A stretch of 64,000 nucleotides of DNA from Lonicera japonica (lineage: Eukaryota; Streptophyta; Magnoliopsida; Dipsacales; Caprifoliaceae): contig CM038469.1 of the NCBI GenBank assembly GCA_021464415.1, positions 61,299,650 to 61,363,649 on the forward strand, given 5' to 3'. The position numbers were made by a program, and so were the translations under genes. This document shows positions 12,971-25,286 of this stretch, in pieces. The notes beneath the pieces were generated by a model that ran no database searches, was not told the DNA's origin, and worked only from the letters and a program-made list of their open reading frames with translations. The stretch's first letter is position 1, and every line of letters begins with the position of its first letter.

Positions 12971-14776
12971 GGCTTTAATTTTGGGCCCCTTCAATATTTG
13001 TAATTTATTCTCTATTGTAAGCTTTTAGTAGCCATGGTCTTCCAATGTTTTGAGGGCGATTGTATATATGTGAGTTTTAATCGATTCTTATTTAAGTTTT
13101 GCATTATGCACCTCAAGTAATTTTACTCTTTTTTTTGTTCAAACGGTCTTATGATAAATTGAGTTTGCTTGCATGTCTTAGACTAAACTTGGTCAAAGGC
13201 AGACCATCCACTTCAGTCTTCAGGGTTAAAAAATTCAGAAAAAATTACTTGTGGTCTTTTCCTTCAAAGATTGCAACTCCTAAAGAGATTATGTTGAAAA
13301 TTATAATGGAACTCTTAATTTAAGACAATTTCTAAAAGAATTTCGAGAACTCCAATCATTATAGTCTTTAATATCTTTGATTTAGTAATTAACTATCTAA
13401 TGTATTTTGATTGATTTTCTAATGCATTTTGGAACCCCAGCTTAATATAGCAAACATTGAAGAAAAATGAAATTTCAGACCCTAAAGATGAAACGTCTTT
13501 ATAAGTATATATAATCTCGTGTGAATTTCATTCCACAACAAAAACACAACAAGATAAATTATATTAAAAAATAATATTTCATATATATACACACATAAGT
13601 CATCTATTAAGTGTATTACACATTTATAATTTATATATATATATATATTAATAGGTAATATATACAATAAAGTTATTATCATAATTTATATATAACATAG
13701 ATGATTATAAAAATGGGCAGGCTAAGAGTATTCTTTCTATTAAAAGATATAAGACCCGAGATAAATAATTGGGCCTCCCCTTGATCGATGGCCGGGCCAC
13801 AAAAGTTTTATTTCAAGATATTGTGCTAATTAAGATGGACTCTAAACTAAATCTCTGGTATTTTCCAAGTTTGGCTCCACTTTTGATGATATTTATCAAT
13901 TGGAGAATGATTGTGAGGTGCAGTTTTATTTTGTTAATAGGGATGTGAATATACTCGCTACTGCTACACTTATAAATTTTATCATTTATTTTTACTGAAT
14001 TTATTAAGTTATACATTCATAAAATATAATATATATATATATATATATCCCATTTAATACATCTAGTAAGGCCAGGTGATAAGATTTGTAAATAAACAAA
14101 AAAAAATTCTATATAATTTATTTTGTTTTTTTTGCTTATTGTAATAATGGGATTCTGTGTTTCTAAAATGCTTTGACTGATCATGCTGCTAATGATATTT
14201 CTTAATGGACGTGGCTAGTACCAAAAAAAAAGTACTTATCTTTGCTGACAGTACAGTGCTTGTAAATTCCACTCTTCAAACTCGCCCCTTTTATAGTATG
14301 ACAAAAAAAAAATTTGGATGAAAATAATAGAGAAACAAAAAGATTTTTTTTGGAATTCTTCTCCTAAGCATAATAAAACTCTTTTTCATGGGATGGTTTT
14401 TAAAATTTATAGAAGAATTAGACGTGGATTTGGTACCGTTACCAAATTAAAACTTTTGTATCGTATATTATATTAAAAATTCAGTATGCCAAAATTTATT
14501 ATCATTGCTATAGCAAAAATTTTAATATATCCAACTTCAATATGATACGATATATTACCAAAAAATCAATTAAAAAAAAAAGCGGACAATAGCAATGTAC
14601 TTGTAAGGCTGTAACTTGATGCCAGCAAATTAACAAGTAAGAAACAAACAATTATCACACAAACCAACACTGGATACCGAACAATACTCACAATACCGCA
14701 CAAATTTGGGCTTGGGCCGTGTGTGAGTGAAAACTCTAAAATGCAAACACCATATTTTTTTTTTGTACACTCACAC
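12971..14776. other. 3' flank of LHT gene A and AT-rich intergenic DNA
   Basis: The first ~150 bases are the likely 3' untranslated region. The rest is AT-rich with TA microsatellites (about 13633-13650 and 14026-14048) and no gene. Near 14430-14560, TATCGTATATTATA/TATGATACGATATA blocks form an imperfect inverted repeat; similar sequence recurs at 15180-15370. Confidence 0.5.
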
Positions 14777-14779
14777 TAA

Positions 14780-15096
14780 GGTCTCGTTTGGTTCACAGAT
14801 TTTAGTACTCGAGAAAGAAAAATCGTTCATTTCCTTTGTTTGATAAGAACAAATTTCGGAAACTTTCCGAGAGAGGAAAAGTAGGGGGTAAAACCATTCC
14901 TTTCAAAACACATGGGATTGATTTTCTCATGTGATTTCCAAGTATTTATTACAAAAAATTTAGACAATAATACCCTTACATAAATACTTTACATGCTTTA
15001 CCAAATACAAGAAAGGAAATTTGACAAGAAATTTAGTTTCTCACTTTCATGAAAAGATAAGAGAATTGATTTTACTTCCGTGAACCAAACGAGACC
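14780..15096. mobile_element. Tourist-like MITE (family T1), copy 1
   Basis: The 317-bp element starts GGTCTCGTTTGGTTCAC and ends GTGAACCAAACGAGACC, a perfect 17-bp terminal inverted repeat. It is flanked by TAA on both sides (14777-14779 and 15097-15099), the PIF/Harbinger-type duplication. The same family occurs in the opposite orientation at 34199-34498. Confidence 0.88.
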
Positions 15097-15908
15097 TAAG
15101 TGTGTACAAATTCGATCCTCCATTTATTACAAGTTGATCTAATTGTTGTAGGGTTATTGGTATTTTGGTATTTGACACAAATAGTAACACTAATAATGGT
15201 ACGATATAGCAAATCATAACAATATTAATATTTTGGTACAATACGATATATTATTAATAATCATTTTCAGTACTAATATAGTATCATAATATTTTAATAC
15301 AATATACTACATACCGATATTATATCATTATCAAATTTTTATATAATTTAATATTATACAATTTAATACGATAACTGTGGTATAATTTTTCACCGGTAAA
15401 AAAAAATATGGTGTTTTTAATCTCTTTTGAGTAAAGTGGGTAGTTGGTGACAACATGCGTACCATGCAATTGATTGATATGATATTGAATTATTGACATG
15501 GTATAACTAACTTTTAAGGGTGGAATGGATTTGGGCCAGTAATCTTGGAACAGCCACACATAGACAAACAAATTGATTTTCCATCATAACCATTGGGTCC
15601 ACAAAATGTTCCACCATTGAGATTTTTATAGAGAAAAAGGTAACTGGTGAAGCTTCAAGTACCTCCCTAAAATTTGCAATTCCAACTTAGACAAAAGAAC
15701 CAAATTTCCTTCCCCTCTTTTTTCATCTTCTCAAAAATAAAAAAAGCATGGTTACGAACAAATTAATAAATCAAACTTATAATATAAGAGAAGACAAAGT
15801 CTTAAACATCGATTAGATTAAAAATACTTTCTGAAAAATTACCAAAATCAAGTAAAACTAACTACTTAAAACTAATGGAGTAACATGAAGAAAAAAAAGG
15901 GGAGGGGA

Positions 15909-15913
<5 letters not shown>

Positions 15914-15939
<26 letters not shown>
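15914..15939 (+). repeat. Poly-G tract
   Basis: About 26 consecutive G residues preceded by GGGGAGGGGAGGA, a long G homopolymer in an otherwise AT-rich region. The length may be affected by sequencing error. Confidence 0.8.
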
Positions 15940-16260
15940 AAGTCAATGGAGTAAGATTAATAGCTAATAGAGAACAAAATGTTTATCTTAAAGATTTTAG
16001 TTCTCTATGAATGTGAAGAGCCACAGACACAAGCAATTGCTGGTTCATATAATATGACACATAGGCGTGGCACATAGGCGTGAAATACATTTCGGTTAAC
16101 ATTAATATTTTAATTTTCACATTTAATTAATTAATTTATATAGATTTTTAATATTTAAATTATATTTATTTATTAATTTCAAATTTAAAAGAATATGATT
16201 ATTCAATATCATCCTTTAGGGTGGACATAAAATTTGAAAAATATCATATCTAAACACAAG

Positions 16261-16976
16261 TCTCATTTTCTTATATAAGAATCTAATTTTATACATGTAT
16301 TTTAAAGGCGCTACTTTATCTAAATCAAGTATTTAAGACAAAAATATGCTTTTGATAGTAAGTAAGAGCATCATAACTCACTTCTATCCCTTTCCTTTAG
16401 ATTGATCGTACAATTTAATTTGTACTTTTTTCAATAATATATAATCTTAAATTTAATTAATAATTGAAAATAAAACTTACTTTACACAATAAACTTGGTT
16501 CATCAATTGTTCCGGAAAAAAAATGCACTAATTGCTATTTGTCTATTATTTTTTTCATATATAGAAACCAGTTATCGAAAGTTGAGAATTTCAGGATTTT
16601 GAATATGCCTTTGTGTTTATTTGTGTAAGATCGTTGAATTTTTTGTGACCATGCTTGTAAATAATAATAACTGCCTGCTGGTGCTGTTGCTGCTGCTGCC
16701 TGCTGGTGCTGCCTGGAAAAAGGTATTTTCCAGAAGAAAAACTGTGGGCCTAATAGTTGTTAGATTTTATTTTTATTTTTTTGGTCTACATAGTTGTTAG
16801 ATTTAGAGAGTAGATATTATTGTATTTGTTAATGTTCAAAGGACTGAACGTGACCCTCTTTGCGTATATAAAAAATTCAGTCTCATTTTCTTATATAAGT
16901 ATTTTTATACATGAAGACTTCTATGAAGTATTTAAGACCAAAAAAGAGCACAACACTTCTATCCCTTTCCTTTAGC
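16261..16976 (+). repeat. Direct repeat pair about 0.6 kb apart
   Basis: The segment at about 16261-16402 (TCTCATTTTCTTATATAAG ... CACTTCTATCCCTTTCCTTTAG) recurs in shortened form at about 16878-16976. Both copies begin and end with the same landmarks (TTATATAAG, ATTTAAGAC, CTTCTATCCCTTTCC). The copies could be short LTR-like ends or a local duplication; I cannot decide. Confidence 0.6.
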
Positions 16977-17344
16977 TCTCTCTTTCTTAGAGCCACTGCC
17001 CACTGGTTACATTATTAATTTTTAGTTTAGGCTTTTATTACTGGAATATTTTATTTCTTTAGTATATAGTTCATTATTCAAGAATTTGTAACTCTAAAAG
17101 ACGACTTTTCAAATTTTGTTCTGTAGGTGAATTCAATTTGGAAATCATGTCCTAAATTAGTAATATATTTATATAAATAAATAAAATATTCACGAAAATG
17201 TCACTAAACTTAAGGCTTGTTGAAATAAAATGTCTTGTTTGGAGTGTTTAGGATCTAGTTTCTAAGTTGGAAATTTTTTAAGAAATAATTTATAATTTTT
17301 TTTTTAAAGGATGAAGTTCATGTTAAATATTGAGTCCGGTGATC

Positions 17345-17480
17345 TAAATTGGGAGATAATAGTCACAAAATCAATAGATATTGGTTGTAAAATTGAGAGA
17401 TACTAGCTACAAGATTAGGAGATATTAGATGCAATTGCGAGATATTAGTCGCAAAATCAAGAAATACTTGTTTGCAGTCA
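17345..17480 (+). repeat. Degenerate tandem repeat, ~28-32-bp unit
   Basis: About five imperfect copies of a unit centred on GAGATATTAGTCGCAAAATC (variants GAGATACTAGCTACAAGATT, GAGATATTAGATGCAATTG). No coding potential is seen. Confidence 0.6.
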
Positions 17481-18372
17481 AGAGATATAGTATCTCTTAA
17501 GGACCCTAGTCTTTAAGAAAAAAGTTATGCACTGCATGTATTTTAAAGAAAGTTAAATTTAATAACCGAATCCTAATTTTGTTTGCCTTGACTGTCAATT
17601 CTTGCAAACAAATATAGCAATATTTCCACTTTTTACGACATATTGTAAATTGAAATGGATTTAGTAAAAGCATTTTCTTTGTAGATTTTGCAAAGTTTTT
17701 AATTAAAATAGTCTTGAAGCGGATGTGAGAGCAAGCAAAATTGGAACCACCTGAACACAATTAAGGGCATCTTAACAAAGATCTAAACGAAATAATCCAA
17801 ATGCGTCGTTATAAAAGTAGTAGGCATTAATTATGTGTTCGACAATGCCTCTTGTCCTAAAAACAATATCTAATTTTAATGCATCTTTTTTTATGCATCA
17901 TTTTGTCTAATTGAAATTTTATATCTGATATATTTTTTTTCCCTCAAATTCGTGCCAGAATCGCCTTCAAATGGAATTATATAATAATAGATATCTTGCT
18001 CTTACTTTCTCGATCAGTTGTAACTATTGTCATATATTAATCAACATTCAATTTAATTGATGAAGTAAAATTGTTATTATTTCCTAATTTTTACTACATT
18101 TGTTATAAACTTGCAAACATGTATAATCCCTTATTTTACGAGACATTGTTTTGTATCATCGAAGACCTGACAATATTATATACTTGAAAATAAGTAACAC
18201 AACTGAGAATTTGCTGGAGTTTTAAGCTTACAAGAAAACGCAACCAAATATAAAGGATTCTTTGACCCGCAGTATCGCCCCTCCTATCTCCCAACAGTTT
18301 GGCCGTGGTAATCCACACATTTCTTTCGTGTTGAAAGTACACACCATAGTATTTATTATTTAATAATACAAT

Positions 18373-18422
18373 TTTCATATTCATATTCATATTCATATTC
18401 ATACATCTCTCTCTCTCTCTCT
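18373..18422 (+). repeat. Compound microsatellite (TTCATA)n then (CT)n
   Basis: Four to five copies of TTCATA are followed by about nine CT dinucleotides, roughly 100 bases upstream of the ATG of LHT gene B. It lies in the probable promoter or leader. Confidence 0.8.
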
Positions 18423-18518
18423 TCTTTTTTTTTTTCTTTTCTTTTCTTTTTTTCTTGTCCTCTTCCCCCTCTCTCTCTATCTCTTGATTAAATTACAGTT
18501 GGTGGGTGCTTTTTGGCC

Positions 18519-21500
18519 ATGGCCATTGACGATTCACAACCTCCGAGTGATCACGATTACACCAGTGTAACACCTCTTCTTTCTCTCTCTCTCTATATAT
18601 ATATACACTGACACACATATAGTATGTATTTTACATGAATTGGTTGTTGGGAAATGGAGGAACAGCTCCAAATATGAAACACAAAATTGAATTGTGAGTT
18701 TAAATTTGAATGGAGAGGATATCTATATGTATATATATATATGAATTATAAGAAGAATGGTCAGTTGTATCCCGCAGCCCCCCAATTATGTTTGTTATTG
18801 GTTTCATAATAGTTTGACCAGATTTGGTTTCACTCTGTTGGAATTGCTTTATTAGTCTTCCATCTAAGCGGTTTGTGCCTCCTATTCATTCTCTGTCCCT
18901 TTAATTTCCTACTGAGAAAGATTTGCTTGTTTGTTGAGAAAATGGAGGAAAAGATCGAGCTACGAGATAATTTAGGATTTCTTTTTATACAATTTTGTTA
19001 GATGTTCTTTGAAAGAACCATCAACATATGTTAGATGTTCTTTTATACAATTTTGTTTTGTTTTCTCCTTCAATTTTTTATACATAATTTTATAGTCACA
19101 ATAAATCTTGATTTATAACTCTTGATGAGTTTATTTCAAGTATATAATCTTTATTAAAAAATATATCTTGTATTAAAAGTGATTATATTTTAAAATTTTA
19201 GTAGAAAAATGGAGAAAGAGAAAGGTGACGTGGTAGTGCAAAGTGGGAGTGTATTTTACGCATCTAATTTATACAAAACTCATTTTTAAAAGACTAATAG
19301 AAAAGAATTTTTTTTACAAGTTTTGTAAATTTTACACAAAACATAAATATAGAAAATTATTAAAAATGCCCCGACACTAAAATATGAAACACAAATTTGT
19401 GAGTATACTAATGGAGATTATATTTCGTAATTAAGAAGAAAAACCACTTCTTTCTTCAAACCCTTTAGTTATGTGTGTTCTTGCTGCTGCTTCTTCTTCC
19501 TCCTTTTATGAAAAAGAAAAGGTTGGGTTTTTGGACTTTTTGAGTAGGAGGAACAGAAAACACTTTTTATTGCTTTCTCACCTTTAGTTTTGTGAAAGCT
19601 ACTTAATCCGATGGTGAAACCTTTAAACGGGTGGCCAAAAAGAGAAGTGGTATAGCTAGCCTTGTGTCCAACCTAAAGAAACCCCAATTAGTAACAACCT
19701 TTGTTGCCTTAAATTACCAATCATTTTAATCAACATTTGTTGACTAATTAGATAGCAAACTTGTAGTTAATTAATGTTAGACCCTGGTGTTAGCTTGGTG
19801 GTTAAGCACCTGTCCTTTTACTGGACTAGTCACAGGTTGAAGCCCTCCTCTCAACTAGAATCACGGGCCTATCCTATAGCTACTTGTATAAAAAGGAATT
19901 GAATGTTGGATATCTTGCGAATTTTCTGCTTAAACTGCAAGAGCAAAGTTATTCTATGTTTTATTTTCTTTTTGGTTGAGAAAAGTTTAATGGATCATTG
20001 TCAATTACAGCTTGATGATGATAAGGAAATTGATAAGTGGCTACCAATCACATCTTCAAGGAACGCAAAATGGTGGTACTCGGCTTTTCACAACGTCACT
20101 GCCATGGTTGGTGCCGGTGTTCTCGGTCTCCCTTATGCCATGGCCGAGCTCGGATGGTATATATTAATCCTTAACCCAAACTCTTACTCTTATTTGGTTC
20201 AATCTCACAACTTAAGAGAGCCTTTTCATATGGGCTTGTTCTGCAATTTAAAAAATGCATCTTCAAGCTCAACCACACAATTCTTTATTTCCTATACATT
20301 TAAAAGATTCAAAAATCATTACCCCTTATTGTATAGATACATCTCTCTCTGTGACAAACAAAGCCAGCTACACTCATCCTATTTCTAGATTAAGGGGGTG
20401 TTTGTCTTTTTAGCCTCTTAATGTTAAATGAAAGCCAAGACTAACACGTTTGTTTCTTTTTTGAATTTACCATATATTAACATTTATAAACAAAAAGAAC
20501 AAGGGCAACGCTGGGATAAAAAATTTCATTCATTTTAAGTACACAACAGTCAATAAGGAGCCTGCCTCTTAATTCTGCACACTGAATTTTAATATTCTCT
20601 TTTCCAAAATTTCAGGGGTCCCGGTGTATCTGTATTGGTAATATCATGGATTGTGACTTTGTATACATTATGGCAAATGGTCGAGATGCACGAGATGGTA
20701 CCTGGGAAACGATTTGACAGATACCACGAGCTAGGCCAACACGCTTTTGGCGAAAAGCTCGGCCTCTATATAGTGGTGCCCCAACAGATCATTGTTGAGG
20801 TTGGAGTAAATATTGTCTATATGGTCACCGGAGGGAAGTCCTTGCAAAAATTCCACGATTTAGTATGCGGCAGCAACTGCAAAGATATTAAACTTACCTA
20901 CTTCATTATGATCTTTGCCTCTGTCCATTTTGTGCTCTCGCATCTCCCCAACTTTAATTCCATTTCTGGCGTGTCGTTGGCCGCAGCAGTAATGTCCCTG
21001 AGGTGCAAAACTGTTAAAGCTACCCTCTTCTTTCAATTTATGAGTTATGACATTTCATCAACCTTTGGAATTACGGGTGTGATTGGTAGGAACTTTTTCA
21101 ATGGATGCTTTCTACTCACTCACAATCTTTCGTGGGGTTTGATAAGAAGTCCATGACTTTCCATGGGATGACCATACTCATCCAATACCTCAAAAACCTT
21201 GAATTTGAATTATCCCCTGCCCCCTAAGAAATTGAATTTAAGGTGGGGAATTTGTATATTTCGAGGAGAAGTTAGCTTTTACTATGCACGGTATATTTTA
21301 TCATCTTTGGTGTTTGATTGACACCAAAAGATGGATATACATTATTTGCCAGTTGAAAATAAAGCCAGAGAAACACTTTCTAGTAACATTTTCCATGGAA
21401 ATCAGCTGGTAGCAATTCAATACCCTATAATTCAATTATTTTCTAGCATTTTTGCATGTTCCCTTAGTGATGTGTTTTTTTATTGGTTTACATGGAAAAA

Positions 21501-23377
21501 GAATATGGACTCCTTGGAATTGTTTTACATGCAGAAATTTTCATGGAAACAAAACCTTGTGTAGGAGGTTGTTTTAAAATTAGAGTCCAAACTAGAAACT
21601 GAGGCCAAACCAAGTTGTACCACAGAAATTGATTCCATGGTACTATTGTTGTGATGCAGCTACTCAACTATTGCTTGGACGGCTTCCGTGGGAAAGGGTG
21701 TGCAACCCGATGTTGAATACAGTTACAAAGGTAAGACCACAGCCGATGTAGTTTTCAACTTCTTCAGTGCATTGGGCGACGTTGCTTTTGCATATGCTGG
21801 GCACAATGTGGTATTAGAAATTCAAGCAACAATTCCTTCTACACCCGAGAAGCCGTCTAAAGGTCCCATGTGGAAAGGAGTTTTAGTCGCCTACATAATC
21901 GTTGCACTATGCTACTTCCCCGTTGCCTTAATTGGGTACTGGATGTTCGGAAATGCAGTATCTGACAATGTTCTCATCACGCTTGAAAAACCCGTTTGGC
22001 TCATTGCAATGGCCAACATGTTTGTCGTCATTCATGTTATTGGAAGCTATCAGGTTCTAGATAATCTTCTCTCTCGTTAAAGCATCTCCATCGGTTAGGA
22101 AATTAAAAATTATAAAATAAAAAATAATTGAGACTACAAATCCCACCTTGAAAAACCACTTAATATTTCGGGCCACTCCATCTATTGCTAGTTGGTTTTT
22201 AATTGGTTGGATGATCTAAACTCTAATATGGTATCAAAGCAGGGCTATATCATCCACATGTATGGCCCAATGGCCACATGCCTGCTCAGATTCGACATTG
22301 CTAGAGTGATGAAATCTTCTAATCACTCTAGAGTATAGTTTGGAAAATTTGAACCGCTAAGATTTAAATTTGACAATTCAAACTTTGAGTCTTGTGTTCT
22401 ATTTAAATGAGTTATCACCAGAGGAAAAACATTCTTCTTGCAAGAACTCAAAATCTTAATCATCAAATTAAATCTAACGGTTTGGATTCTCCAAACTCTA
22501 CTCTAAAGTGATTCTCATCACTCTTGAGGAACCGAATCCTACTATTTCCCGATATATTCCATCCACCCATGGCTAATTGGTTTTGAGTTGGATGCTGCAA
22601 CGTGGTAAACATGGGTTGAGACAGGAGACTTATTACCGTTCGATAGTTACCATGAGCAGTGGAGATGTTTTTAATTTATTATCAACTTTTTTCCTATTCT
22701 CGGCTAATTCTGAAATCACTTGTGCTTCTGTTAATTTAGATTTACGCAATGCCAGTATTTGACATGATGGAAACTCTGCTGGTGAGGAAATTGAGATTTA
22801 GGCCTAGTCTAACTCTTCGCTTTGTTACACGGACTCTGTATGTGGGTAAGTGAATTCCAATATATATACTAGCAGTTTCTAATTTTATAGGTTGGTTATA
22901 TTGCTTTGAAGTTGATACATTTTCTTTGCTTTCAGCATTCACAATGTTTGTCGCCATTTGTTTCCCTTTCTTCGGTGGACTTCTTGGATTCTTTGGAGGT
23001 TTCGCCTTTGCCCCAACAACATACTTTGTAAGCATCTCTAAATCTTTTCAACAACAAAATTGTATATAATCAGTGTGAACAAATTTCTCAACTTGCCCTT
23101 TGCTTTTCTTCAGCTACCTTGCATCATGTGGCTTTCAATTTACAACCCAAAGAAGTTCAGCTTATCTTGGATTGCTAACTGGGTACTTGAAACTTCAAAT
23201 CTTTCATCTGTTTTCTTTGTTTCACATCTGGCTGAAATTTTGAGCTAATTGAATCTAGCATTGCTTCATGAATTTCAGTTCTGCATTTTACTGGGCGTGC
23301 TTTTGATGATTTTATCGCCTATCGGAGGGCTAAGGCAGATTATAATACAAGCCAAAGACTACGAGTTCTTCTCTTAA
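18519..23377 (+). CDS. LHT1: LHT1-like amino acid transporter, copy B (8 exons)
   Basis: Tandem paralogue of the transporter gene at 7042, in the same orientation about 5.5 kb downstream. Exons: 18519-18566, 20011-20156, 20616-21002, 21660-22053, 22740-22845, 22936-23027, 23114-23182 and 23279-23377. Every internal junction has the same phase as in copy A; exons 4-8 have identical lengths (394, 106, 92, 69, 99) and the total is again 446 aa. Exon 1 is three codons longer, exon 2 four shorter and exon 3 one longer. Conserved landmarks include [56 protein letters not shown] and DYEFFS at the end. Copy B keeps GVLGLPYAM, the usual family form, where copy A has GVLSLPYAM. Membrane topology and role should match copy A: plasma-membrane proton-coupled amino acid uptake. 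No disabling change is visible, so both copies look functional. Confidence 0.93.
20398..20600. repeat. MITE-like insertion in intron 2 of LHT gene B
   Basis: Starts near GGGGGTGTTTGTCTTTTTAG and holds AAGGGCAACGCTGGGATAAAA, related to sequence in intron 3 of copy A. Ends are approximate; no target duplication was confirmed. Confidence 0.35.
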
Positions 23378-24283
23378 GCATTTGATATAAAACTGAACAA
23401 CCCCCCCCCCCCCCCCCGGGTCTATCTTCCCCAAAAGATCAAGATGATGACCATCGGGAAATGGTATGAGTGGATTGGATTTCGTCGTGTAAATAATAAT
23501 GGGTGGGGGGGGGAGGGGGAGGATCTCAATAGGATATTCTGAACTACAGATATATCGAGACTTATGAGAAAGGGAAAGGTTGAACCATCTAAAGTACTTC
23601 CTGGAAGCTTCGCATATTGTGTTTGCACTCCATTTATATATGTATCTTCGTTGTATTTATGAATTATTTCCCTTGATGGAAATGGATTCCACTGGGCATA
23701 TAACCATTTTATTAATGGCAGAATGATTCAGGTTTGTTACCCTTTGATAATTCCAAATGGTGTTTCTTCTGTGTTCTTGTGCACTTACACTACTTTGATC
23801 AACAACTAACAGTTTGGCTGTTTGAGTTAGAAACATGCAATACTTATCATTTTGAGCTCAAATGGCATATATCATTGCCATTTGGAGATCAAACAGTCGA
23901 CTGTTGCACAATCAATGTATTTTATATCCGAGAAAACCCATGTTACCTATCTGCTAAATGTCATGATAGTCCATTATTTGCAAAAAGTTTTGACAATTAT
24001 CAGAGCACTTAAATCACATATCAGCTAAGGGAACAATTTTAGTACCAATATTTAAGAACTTCTAGTTAACCCACCTAAATACCTAATTTTTGGAACTGCC
24101 TCTTTTATTAGTTTTCTCTTTTTCTTCCTTCTTTTGTTCCAAAACCCAACGCTGGCAAAATTTCATTTTTCTCAAATTTTTTCACAACGTAAACCAAGCC
24201 CCCCATTATGAGCTCGATCTTTTGGGAATCTTATATTTCGTATGCCATTGTCTGCTATTATGCCCACCACCCATTTATATTTC
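23378..24283. other. 3' flank of LHT gene B, intergenic
   Basis: A run of about 17 C residues (23401-23417) and a G-rich run (about 23502-23521) lie just after the stop codon. No gene is recognised up to the palindrome that starts at 24284. Confidence 0.5.
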
Positions 24284-25286
24284 GTGATTGCTCTTTGGGT
24301 TAGTCTGTTGTGGATTTTGAATCCTTGGACTGAGTTGTTTAGAGGAAGAAGTGGTAAACTTGAAAAGAAACTCAGATAGTACACGATTTGGGTTTTGGTT
24401 TATGGCTTGTATTTTGTTGTATGTTATTGGTGAGAGCAACGGAAATCAAAAAACATCTTATTTCTTGTAATGAGTGTGACTATGGTGTACATGAAGTTGC
24501 CAATTTATTGGAAAGCTTAGTCAATAAAGAATAGAAGGGAAGTTGGTTCTTTGATGTGAGAGCATTTCAAGTGCTGGATGAGTTTTGGTAGGGAGGACTT
24601 GGCTCTTCTCCATTATCCTTCCGTCCAATTTCGTTCAATGCGATTCAGTTCAAGGCTAAATGGATAAAAAAAATTATGAAACTTGGTCAAGATGATCTCT
24701 ATGATGAGTAGTTCATCTCCGCAGAATTTCATCAGAAAAATCAACTAGAAGTGGGTGAGATCATTATTTAAAATTTTAACTCACACTTCCTGTTTGAATT
24801 TCTTGATGAAATTTTGTGGAGATGATGTACTCCTTACAAAGATCATCTTCACCAAGTTTGATTAAAAAAAATCATCTATTTAACCATCGAACTAGACCAC
24901 ATTTAATGGAATTGAACGAATAATAGAGAGGATCCAAGTCCTTCCCACCAAAACTCATCCAACACTTTAAATGCTATCACATCAAATAGCCAACTTCCCT
25001 TCTGTCTATATTGACAAAAACCCAAACTTCCTTTCTAACTTCTACGTTCAAATAAGAATTAAAATATAAGCTTTGCAATAAATTCGCAACTTTATATCCA
25101 CCATAGTCACACACGTGTTATGATTTCCATTGCTCTCACCAATAACATGCAACAAAATACAAGCCATAAACCAAAACCCAAATCTTGTACTACCTGAATT
25201 TCTTGTCAATTTTACCACTTCTTTCTCTAAACAACTCAGTCCAACGATTCAAAATCCACAAAACACTAACACAAATAGCAATCACA
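24284..25286. repeat. ~1-kb near-perfect palindrome overlapping the TLC gene 3' end
   Basis: The left arm (24284-24759) and right arm (24780-25286) are inverted copies of each other with a 20-base centre. The match runs from GTGGGTGAG/CTCACACTTC at the centre, through GTTATTGGTGAGAGCAACGG versus its complement near 25122-25150, to GATTGCTC...GTTAG versus CTAAC...AGCAATC at the outside. The right arm contains the last ~97 bases of the TLC coding sequence and its 3' flank, and the left arm contains a mirror copy. Scattered substitutions and small indels show it is not brand new. Confidence 0.85.
24287..24379 (+). pseudogene. Inverted duplicate of the TLC gene C-terminal 30 codons
   Basis: The + strand reads 30 codons plus TAG (WILNPWTELFRGRSGKLEKK at its core), aligning without a frameshift to the last 30 codons of the TLC gene on the - strand (WILNRWTELFRERSGKIDKK). 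Upstream of 24284 the similarity stops, so this is only a 3' fragment carried in the left arm of the palindrome. A real gene ending here is unlikely because no upstream exon is recognisable. Confidence 0.75.

Larger units (their letters stand above)
15100..18518. other. Intergenic DNA between the two LHT genes
   Basis: No gene is found between the tandem transporters. Contents: AT-rich inverted blocks (15180-15400), a poly-G tract (15914-15939), a direct repeat pair (16261-16402 and 16878-16976), a CTG-rich microsatellite (about 16679-16712), a degenerate tandem repeat (17345-17480), and simple repeats just before the next gene. Confidence 0.5.
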
